Source: Kocuria rhizophila DC2201 (lineage in GTDB: Bacteria > Actinomycetota > Actinomycetes > Actinomycetales > Micrococcaceae). Taken from it: a DNA stretch of 64,000 nucleotides. The notes below the pieces were generated by a model, which ran no database searches, was not told where the DNA came from, and saw nothing but the letters and a program-made list of their open reading frames with translations. The stretch covers positions 1,426,001-1,490,000 of the forward strand of contig NC_010617.1 in assembly GCF_000010285.1 (NCBI RefSeq). Direction: 5' to 3'. The translations under genes and the position numbers were made by a program. Positions 58,088-64,000 of the stretch are shown one piece after another; the first letter of the stretch is position 1; every line of letters begins with the position of its first letter.

Positions 58088-59187
58088 AGCTGCTCTTCGA
58101 CGCCCGCTACATCCGCACCGACCACCACGACGGCATCAGCCGCTACAGCACCGAGCTGCTCGCCGCCACCGCACGCGCGGCGCGGCAGGATCCGCGGGTG
58201 CGGCTGTGCGCGCTGGTCAGCGACCCTGCCCAGCGGGCGTTCGTGCCCGAGGACGTCGCCACGGTCACGGGACCCCCGGTCACCTCCCCCGCCGAGGTCC
58301 TCACGGCGCTCGCGGCCAACCGCTTCGACCCGGACGTGGTGTTCTCCCCCATGCAGACCATGGGCTCCCTGGGGCGCCGGTACCGGCTGATCCTCACACT
58401 GCACGACCTGATCTACTACGAGCACCCCCAGCCCCCGGGCGACCTGCCGCTACCGGTGCAGTGGGGCTGGCGCGCCTACCACAGGGCCTGGTGGCCGCAG
58501 CGGCTCACCCTCAACCGCGCGGACGCCGTGGCCACGGTCTCCGAGACCTCCCGGCAGCAGATCCTGGCCCACCGCCTCACGAAGCGCGACGTGCGCGTGG
58601 TGGCCAACGCGGCGCCGTGGGCGGGAATCCCCGAGGACAAGGCACTCGCGCGGCTTCCGCAGCGCGGCACGGACCTCGTGTACATGGGCTCGTTCCTGCC
58701 GTACAAGAACGTGGAGACCCTGCTGCGGGCCATGGCGCACCTGCCCGGCCACACCCTGCACCTGCTCTCGCGCATCTCCCCCGCGCGCCGCGCCGAGCTG
58801 CAGGCCCTCGTCCCGGCCGGGGCCCGCGTGGTCTTCCACGGCGGAGTGGGCGAGGCCGAGTACCGCGAGCTGCTGTCCACGTGCGCCGCCCTCGTCACCG
58901 CGTCCCGCGCGGAGGGCTACGGATTGCCGCTCGTGGAGGCCTTCGCCGAGGGGGCGCCCGTGGTCTGCTCCGAGCTGCCGATCTTCCGCGAGGTCGCCGG
59001 GGACGCCGCGGGCTACGCCCCGGTGGACGACGACGCCGCGTTCGCCGCCCGGGTGCGCGAACTCACGAACCCTGCCGTGGCCCACGAGCGCGTGCTCGCG
59101 GGGTTGGAGCGGATCTGCGAGCACACCTGGGAGGACTCCGCGCGGGACCTGCTGGACCTGGCGTGGGAGCTGCACCAACGCACCTGA
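58084..59187 (+). CDS. GT4-family glycosyltransferase
   Basis: 367 residues with a GT-B fold. The N-terminal [21 protein letters not shown] has the acceptor-site HDGISRY common in mannosyl-type enzymes. The C-terminal VYMGSFLPYKNVETLLRAM and the E-x7-E of SRAEGYGLPLVEAFAEGAPV bind nucleotide sugar. The product is unknown; related enzymes make cell-envelope glycoconjugates. The ATG overlaps the hydrolase stop (GTGAAG context: ATG/GTG at 58,084). Confidence 0.9.
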   Translation: MKLLFDARYIRTDHHDGISRYSTELLAATARAARQDPRVRLCALVSDPAQRAFVPEDVATVTGPPVTSPAEVLTALAANRFDPDVVFSPMQTMGSLGRRYRLILTLHDLIYYEHPQPPGDLPLPVQWGWRAYHRAWWPQRLTLNRADAVATVSETSRQQILAHRLTKRDVRVVANAAPWAGIPEDKALARLPQRGTDLVYMGSFLPYKNVETLLRAMAHLPGHTLHLLSRISPARRAELQALVPAGARVVFHGGVGEAEYRELLSTCAALVTASRAEGYGLPLVEAFAEGAPVVCSELPIFREVAGDAAGYAPVDDDAAFAARVRELTNPAVAHERVLAGLERICEHTWEDSARDLLDLAWELHQRT

Positions 59188-59649
59188 GCTGGGCTGTGAA
59201 CACCCGCGGCGTGGGCCGGGGCACGAGAACCGGGTCCTGTTTTCTGTCTACTACCCCGGGTGGCCGTGGTGGTCCGGGCCGTCGAAGGACCGGCCATGGT
59301 GAGGTGACTCACCGGCCCCGGCACCGGGTGGGTGCGCCGCCCGACCCTGTGAAGTGGTCGCTGCTTCTTCTCGCCCGCGTGCTGGTTTCGCTGGCGTGCT
59401 AGATGCTGCAGATGTACCAGCGGTACTACCTGGGGCTCACTTCCGAGTGGCTGCGGACCGTCTTATTCCCCGGCAGGCCCCTGCACCTCGGCGATGGGTA
59501 CCACCTCTCCGCGCCACAGCGCGGGGTCCCGTCCGGGGTGACGCGACGCGGTGCTCCGCTCCCCGGTACTCGGCCCTGGGGGACTCAGCCCTGCACGTGT
59601 GAGCAGACAGCGCTCCGAGTGGTGACCGGGGGCGACGTCGTCGGCCCCC
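59188..59649. other. 462-bp convergent intergenic region with a terminator near its right end
   Basis: Between the glycosyltransferase and the ABC permease. G+C-rich and without a recognised gene; a short frame at 59,403 (MLQMYQRYYLGL) lacks a ribosome site. The last ~22 bp (59,628-59,649) form an imperfect hairpin GGGGGCGACG with a bulged complement, a likely terminator of the ABC operon. Confidence 0.5.
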
Positions 59650-60531
59650 TCAGGCGCGCACCACCCGTTCCCGCAGCAGCCACTGGGCCAGGGCGTCCAG
59701 CGCGATGCCGAGCAGCCCGATGACGAGGATCACCACGAGCATCTCGTCGTAGGCCAGACGGTCCCGCGCGTTGAGGATCTCGTAGCCCAGCCCGGTGCTG
59801 ACCCCCAGCATTTCCGCGGGCACCAGCACGACCCACGAGATGCCCAGCGCTAGGCGCACCCCGGTCATGACGTAAGGACGGATGCTCGGAAACACCACCG
59901 TGAGCAGCCGCTCGAACGGCGTCGCGCCCAGGGTACGTGCCACGCGGAGGTGGGCCGGGTCCAGCGCGGCGACTCCCGCCGCGGTGTTCAGGGTGATCGG
60001 CCACACGGCGGCGGCGGCCACGAGGAAGACCACCGGCGCGCTGCCCACTCCGAACAGGGCCACGGCCACCGGTGCCCACGACAGCGGCGAGACCATCCGC
60101 AGGAACTGCACCACGGGCGCGCTCGCCCACCGCACCCGTTGCCAGGAACCGATCACCAGTCCCAGCGGTACGCCGATCGCCGTCGCCAGCAACAGACCGC
60201 CGAGCAGGCGCCACAGACTCGTGACCGCGTCCTGGACCACAACTCCGCGTTCCAGGAGCGAACCAACGGCACCCGGCAGCTGCTCGGGGCGGAAGGCCGC
60301 GATCATCGTGGACCCGCCGGCGGCCGCGTAGGTGAACGCCCACCACGCCGCCACGGTCACGAGGACGCCGAACGTGCCCCAGGCCACGGCCGCACCTCGT
60401 CCGGCGCCCCCGCCCGCCCGTCCCCGGGGCGGGGACGGCGAACTCGCCCGGTCACTGTGCGCACCCGCTGACGGCGCGGCGGCGAGATCCGTGCCGGTGC
60501 TCTCGGGCGTGCTGCGGGATGTGGGACTCAT
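59650..60531 (-). CDS. ABC transporter permease (SsuC/TauC/NrtB-like)
   Basis: 293 residues. A disordered N-terminus (~45) precedes six predicted membrane spans. The EAA loop reads RVARTLGATPFERLLTVVFPSIRPYV, as in the nitrate/sulfonate/taurine (BPD_transp_1) permeases. GISWVVLVPAEMLGVSTGLGY is another family mark. The stop of this gene ends the operon; the start overlaps the substrate-binding protein by 4 bp. Substrate is inferred from the whole operon. Confidence 0.92.
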   Translation of the reverse strand: MSPTSRSTPESTGTDLAAAPSAGAHSDRASSPSPPRGRAGGGAGRGAAVAWGTFGVLVTVAAWWAFTYAAAGGSTMIAAFRPEQLPGAVGSLLERGVVVQDAVTSLWRLLGGLLLATAIGVPLGLVIGSWQRVRWASAPVVQFLRMVSPLSWAPVAVALFGVGSAPVVFLVAAAAVWPITLNTAAGVAALDPAHLRVARTLGATPFERLLTVVFPSIRPYVMTGVRLALGISWVVLVPAEMLGVSTGLGYEILNARDRLAYDEMLVVILVIGLLGIALDALAQWLLRERVVRA

Positions 60532-61706
60532 GCCTGGATCTCCTCGGTGCGTGTGGTGCCGTGCATCCCGAACGCACCCCAGCCGCCTGCCCTTGCGATG
60601 CTCCGGGTCACCAGTGCGTCGTCCACCAGCTCGCGGTGCGCGGTGGCAGGATCGAGCCCGGTGAGGAACCCGGCGGGGGCATCCACCACCGTGTCCTGCA
60701 TCGCGCGCACCAGCTCCTGCGTGAAGCTCGGGTACGGGTAGGGCCGGAAGTCCAGGGACTCGCCGTGCCAGTCAGGGTGGTGCAGGGCGTCGGCATGCGC
60801 GGCCGCGGTGTAGGTCAGGGCCCGCTGGATCACGGGCTTCGGCTGCGGGAGGTAGCCGGAGGCCAGCACCGCCGCGGTCTCGGGGCGGTTCGTCCGCGCC
60901 CACGCCTGGGCCCGGACCAGCGCGTCCATGAAACCAGCCGCCTGCTCGGGACGATCTCTCAGCAGCTCCCCGCGCAGCATGGTCACGCAGCAGGCGTGGT
61001 CCCGCCACACGTCCCCCAGGAACCGGTGGATCGTGCCCACGTGCTTCGCCTCTGCGGCCGCGTTGAACGGGTCCGCGACCACGTACCCGCCGATCACCCC
61101 GTTGTTCAGTGCGGGCAGCATGTCCGAGGGGGCCATCGGGACCAGCGCCACGGTCCGGGCGCTCGTGGACGGGCTTTCACGCATCACGGGTGTCAGACCC
61201 TCGGCGCGGAGCATCTTCTGCACCACCACGTTGTGGATGGACCACCACGCGGGGATCGCCACGGTGCGGCCGGCAAGCCCCGCCAGGTCCGTGATCTCCG
61301 GGTGCACAGTCAGCGACGAGCCGTTCGTGTGGTTCCACGCCGTGATCCGCACGTCCGCCTGCAGCTCGTAGCGCATGTACAGGGCCATGGGCATGAGCAT
61401 GTGGATAGCCTCCACCTTGCCGGCCACGAAGGCTTCGGACAGCGAGGACCAGCTGCGGAACAGGACGGGCCGCGCGACGGCAACCCCGGCGTCCTCGTAG
61501 TAGCCGTTGGCGTGGGCCACCAGCAGGGGCGCGGCATCACTGATGGGCAGGTAGCCGATGCGCACGGGCCGCGAGGCACCGTCCGCGCCGCTGACAGCGC
61601 GGGTGCCGGTATAGAGGGACCCCGCGCCCCAGGCCGCGCCCGTCAGCGTGGCCGCGATGGCCCCGGCATGCAGCACGGCCCGTCGAGTGGTGAGCGGTCC
61701 GCTCAT
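60528..61706 (-). CDS. ABC transporter substrate-binding protein (NrtA/SsuA/THI5-like)
   Basis: 392 residues. The N-terminal TTRRAVLHAGAIAATLTGA looks like a twin-arginine signal, so the protein is probably exported folded. The mature part starts RPVRIGYLPISDAAPLLVAH, with GYYEDAGVAVARPVLFRSW and GKVEAIHMLMP, typical of the NMT1/nitrate/sulfonate group, and has an Ala-rich second lobe. The ligand is unknown. The ATG overlaps the ATPase stop (ATGA) and the stop overlaps the permease start, so the three are coupled. Confidence 0.9.
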   Translation of the reverse strand: MSGPLTTRRAVLHAGAIAATLTGAAWGAGSLYTGTRAVSGADGASRPVRIGYLPISDAAPLLVAHANGYYEDAGVAVARPVLFRSWSSLSEAFVAGKVEAIHMLMPMALYMRYELQADVRITAWNHTNGSSLTVHPEITDLAGLAGRTVAIPAWWSIHNVVVQKMLRAEGLTPVMRESPSTSARTVALVPMAPSDMLPALNNGVIGGYVVADPFNAAAEAKHVGTIHRFLGDVWRDHACCVTMLRGELLRDRPEQAAGFMDALVRAQAWARTNRPETAAVLASGYLPQPKPVIQRALTYTAAAHADALHHPDWHGESLDFRPYPYPSFTQELVRAMQDTVVDAPAGFLTGLDPATAHRELVDDALVTRSIARAGGWGAFGMHGTTRTEEIQA

Positions 61707-62473
61707 ATCTCCCAGGTTCCCGCTTCGTCGTCGACACCGCGGTACGTTGCCAGGATCTGCTCGGCCGTGGTGGCGTCCCGGGAGGGAACCCACTGGCGGC
61801 GGAAACCCCGAGGCCCGGCGAAGAACCCGATCCTGTCCCCCAGGGACATTGCCTCGGCGACGTCGTGCGTGACCAGGAAGACCGTCAGCCCGAGGTCAGT
61901 GGTCAGCTGCCGCAGCCACTGCTGCAGGTCCTCACGGGTGGCGGGGTCCAGCGCGCTGAAGGGCTCGTCGAGCAGCAGCACGTCCGGGTGCACGGCGAGT
62001 GCCCTACCCACGGACACCCGCTGCGCCTGGCCGCCGGAGAGCTCCTGAACGGGGGTGTGGGCGAGCTGGTCGAGGCCGAGGACCTCGAGCAGCTCGCCCA
62101 CGCGCTCCTCGTCGAAGCGATCGCGATTGCGGCGGTACCTGCCGCCGAGGGCGACGTTGCGCCGCACGGACAGCCATGGGAACAGCGCCGGGGACTGGAA
62201 CACGACGGCCAGGCGGGCATCCGGGTCTCCGAACTCGATGGTGCCCTCGTCGAGGGTTTCGAGGCCGGCGATGGCGCGCAGCAGGGTGGACTTACCGGAG
62301 CCACTGGGTCCGAGCACGGCGAGAGTCTCGCCCCGGTGCAAGGTGAGGTCCACGCCGTCGAGGGCGGGCCGCCCAGCGCCCGGATAGGTCTTGCGGACAC
62401 CGCGCACGCACAGTGCGGCACCGGTCGAGCCTGTGGCTCCCGTGGTGCCGTCGTGCCCCTGCGAGGGGATCAC
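61703..62473 (-). CDS. ABC transporter ATP-binding protein (SsuB/TauB-like)
   Basis: 256 residues. Walker A GPSGSGKST, Q-loop VVFQSPALFPWLSV, signature LSGGQAQRVSVGRAL, Walker B VLLLDEPFSALD and H-loop VTHDVAEA are all present. I start at the GTG at 62,471-62,473, which overlaps the preceding stop as GTGA; a GTG 21 bases upstream (MGTAQARV) is possible. It powers the neighbouring permease. Confidence 0.93.
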   Translation of the reverse strand: MIPSQGHDGTTGATGSTGAALCVRGVRKTYPGAGRPALDGVDLTLHRGETLAVLGPSGSGKSTLLRAIAGLETLDEGTIEFGDPDARLAVVFQSPALFPWLSVRRNVALGGRYRRNRDRFDEERVGELLEVLGLDQLAHTPVQELSGGQAQRVSVGRALAVHPDVLLLDEPFSALDPATREDLQQWLRQLTTDLGLTVFLVTHDVAEAMSLGDRIGFFAGPRGFRRQWVPSRDATTAEQILATYRGVDDEAGTWEI

Positions 62474-63555
62474 CCGAGCCTGCGCAGTTCCCACCGCAGG
62501 TGACCCTCCGTGGGTGACTGGACCGGCAGGAACGCGGCTTCCCGGGCGCGGCGGGCGGTGGGCGAGGTCAGGGCGTAGCCGCGGCCCCCGACGATCTTCG
62601 ACTCCAGCCGGGTGGCTCCACCCGTGAGCAGCGCGGCGTCGAGGCGCAGCTGCAGCAACTCACGAGGGGCGGCGGCGCGGGGCTCGCGTGCCAGGCGCAC
62701 GAGGTCTGTGCGCAGGCGCTGCTGCTCCGCCACGGCGTCGTCCAGGTCCTCGCGGAACATCTCGCCGACGCCGCCCAGGTTCTCCCGCGCGCTCGTCAGC
62801 GCCGCCGCGGAGAGACCGAGGCAGAACGAGGTCTGCAGCAGCAGGAACGGTCCGCGGACCGTGGCCAGGAACCCGGGGACGTCCTCGGTGAGGACGTCCT
62901 GCTCCGCGTCGATCTCCACGCCCTCCAGGCGCAGGATGCCGGACGCCGTGGCGTTGAGCGCCATGAGGTTCTCCAGCGGCCGCACGCTGACCCCGCGGGC
63001 CGCCACGCGGGTGCGGACGATCGCGGGGCGTCCGTCCTCCCGGACGACCGGCAGGATCACGACGGCGTCCGGGTACAGGTTCGAGGCCCACGGCACGGTG
63101 CCGTCGAGCACCAGGTGGTCCCCCCGGCGGGTGAGCGTCACGGGGATCTCACCGATGCCCGCCGCAGCCTTGAACGCCGGTGCCATGGCGGAGCACAGCG
63201 GCACGTCACCGGTGCGCAGCTCAGACGCGACGGGCGCCCCCACCGCGTCGAGGTACTCGAGGCCAGAGCGGTGGCCCCACAGTGAGAACGCCGTGGCCGT
63301 GCACTCGGACGCGAGGTCGAAGACGACGGCTGCCTGTCCACGCAGGTCACCGCCCCCGAGACCCAGGTCCAGCAGGCCCCGCTGCCCGAGCTCGCGCAGG
63401 GTCTCGAACGGGGTGGTGTCCGCCTCGTCGGTGGCCCTGGCACGCTCGGCCGCGCGTGCCCGGACCAGGCCGTGTTCCGGGTAGTCGGTCAGTGGGGCCA
63501 GGAGTTCCTGGTCGGAGGCAGTCTCGAGGGTTGCCGAAGCACTGGGCTGGGACAT
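62470..63555 (-). CDS. acyl-CoA dehydrogenase-like flavoprotein
   Basis: 361 residues, slightly short for the family (~380). N-terminal helical domain (FETLRELGQRGLLDLGLGGG), middle beta-domain (GDVPLCSAMAPAFK, RRGDHLVLDGTVPWASN), and C-terminal helical domain ending VGGRGYALTSPTARRAREAAF. It lacks a clear catalytic Glu context of true fatty acyl-CoA enzymes. Relatives in operons with SsuABC-like transporters include SfnB/DszC-type flavin monooxygenases that release sulfur from organic compounds. That role is inferred from neighbours. It overlaps the ATPase by 4 bp. Confidence 0.78.
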   Translation of the reverse strand: MSQPSASATLETASDQELLAPLTDYPEHGLVRARAAERARATDEADTTPFETLRELGQRGLLDLGLGGGDLRGQAAVVFDLASECTATAFSLWGHRSGLEYLDAVGAPVASELRTGDVPLCSAMAPAFKAAAGIGEIPVTLTRRGDHLVLDGTVPWASNLYPDAVVILPVVREDGRPAIVRTRVAARGVSVRPLENLMALNATASGILRLEGVEIDAEQDVLTEDVPGFLATVRGPFLLLQTSFCLGLSAAALTSARENLGGVGEMFREDLDDAVAEQQRLRTDLVRLAREPRAAAPRELLQLRLDAALLTGGATRLESKIVGGRGYALTSPTARRAREAAFLPVQSPTEGHLRWELRRLG

Positions 63556-63580
63556 GGGTTCCGTTCTGACGGGGCGTGCG

Positions 63581-63617
63581 CCGGGTGCCGCGGCCCGTGG
63601 TGGGCTGCGGCACCCGG
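63581..63617 (-). terminator. inverted repeat between DUF4242 and flavoprotein genes
   Basis: 11-bp arms CCGGGTGCCGC and complement with a 15-nt loop. It lies within the operon gap and could lower downstream expression. Confidence 0.5.
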
Positions 63618-63642
63618 TGGTGGTGATGGGTGGGCGCGGGAC

Positions 63643-64000
63643 TCAGACCTCGAGCTTGAACATCCGGTCGAAGGGGGTGTCCACGGCCGCGCGGGCGCGC
63701 GCCACGGCGTCCTCGTCCGGTGCGTTGTAGAAGCACAGGCACTTGGCGGTGTCCTCGCGGACGTAGGTGCGCAGGAACGACACCTCGGGAACCTCGGCGT
63801 ACTTGGGCGAGTTCGCCTTCTTGCGGGTGAGGTACTGCTCCATGGTGATTTCGGCGGGGATGTCCCACTCCACGAGGTAGTCGGTCTGGCCACGAAGCTT
63901 CTTGATGTCATCGAGCTCCGCGCCCACCAGGCGCACCTCGTCCGGGCCGGTGACCTCGGTGACGGAATCCCCCAGCGCCGTGCGCACGGTCTGCGCAAGA
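63643..64000 (-). CDS. DUF4242-like protein, probably 5'-partial
   Basis: The frame is open to the right edge; a GTG at 63,987 would give 114 residues. The visible part contains a ferredoxin-like DUF4242 pattern: TDYLVEWDIPAEITMEQYL, then VSFLRTYVREDTAKCLCFYN and PDEDAVARARAA. Upstream residues (RLVGAELDDIKKLRG) suggest the protein extends left of this domain, possibly as a second copy. Some DUF4242 relatives bind nickel; the role here is unknown. It leads the visible part of the transport operon, 87 bp before the flavoprotein. Confidence 0.75.
   Translation of the reverse strand, partial: LAQTVRTALGDSVTEVTGPDEVRLVGAELDDIKKLRGQTDYLVEWDIPAEITMEQYLTRKKANSPKYAEVPEVSFLRTYVREDTAKCLCFYNAPDEDAVARARAAVDTPFDRMFKLEV

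Noticed and set aside
59403-59723. Short frame MLQMYQRYYLGL, similar at first sight to the PemK-like N-terminus (LLRMYQRY)
   Set aside because: The likeness covers only about six residues, no ribosome site is present, and the frame runs across the ABC operon end.

Overview
The window is chromosomal DNA of a high-G+C actinobacterium. Gene content and order point to the Micrococcaceae, and a Kocuria-like organism is my best guess. The evidence is an actinobacterial bcc-aa3 respiratory cluster next to trpD and an erpA-type gene, the DUF3043, DUF3054 and DUF3097 families, and a leuS-degV-comEA-comEC-holA/rpsT-lepA-hemW-hrcA-dnaJ-rsmE-phoH-ybeY-era run. The species itself cannot be proven from the sequence alone.

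Layout. 1-4.1 kb: truncated aminopeptidase N, then divergent glycogen genes glgC and glgA. 4.3-8.1 kb: a TetR regulator divergent from a membrane protein with paired operator-like sites, a dif-like chromosome-dimer resolution site at 6,308-6,335, then YCII, DUF3054 and AsnC-ligand-domain genes. 8.4-18.3 kb: trpD, then ctaE-qcrC-qcrA-qcrB (+) converging on ctaC-ctaD-ctaF (-). Together these supply a cytochrome bcc-aa3 supercomplex, and about 1.3 kb without a recognisable gene lies between the two operons. 18.6-24.2 kb: an iron-sulfur carrier, an M20 peptidase, DUF3043, pyrD, uppS and recO. 24.5-30.8 kb: leuA with a leucine leader-peptide attenuator, an LCP cell-wall ligase, era, ybeY and phoH. 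31-41 kb: a GerMN-type lipoprotein, a two-copy CRISPR-like repeat, rsmE-dnaJ-hrcA with a CIRCE element, DUF3097, DUF4870, hemW-lepA, an orphan PemK/MazF-like gene and rpsT. 41.6-48.2 kb: holA, an old-yellow-enzyme-type reductase, and the DNA-uptake genes comEC and comEA.

48.3-53.2 kb is a low-G+C accessory island inserted between comEA and degV. It carries a decayed IS110-family transposase, a large single-gene SF2 helicase with a C-terminal PD-(D/E)XK-like nuclease motif (a candidate phage-defence protein), an intact IS481-family insertion with a 6-bp target duplication, and an apparently orphan divergent promoter. Both island edges carry degV 3'-end sequence: a decayed remnant on the left, and on the right a degV gene whose last ~25 codons are foreign.

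53.1-64 kb: degV, leuS, an alpha/beta hydrolase overlapping a glycosyltransferase, and a tightly overlapping operon (DUF4242 protein, acyl-CoA-dehydrogenase-like flavoenzyme, ABC ATPase, substrate-binding protein, permease) that looks like an uptake-plus-oxidation system for an organic, possibly sulfur-containing, substrate.

Ten reading frames begin 6-7 nt after a -10-like hexamer (TANNNT or close variants), so leaderless mRNAs appear common in this genome. The island helicase uses the same arrangement.
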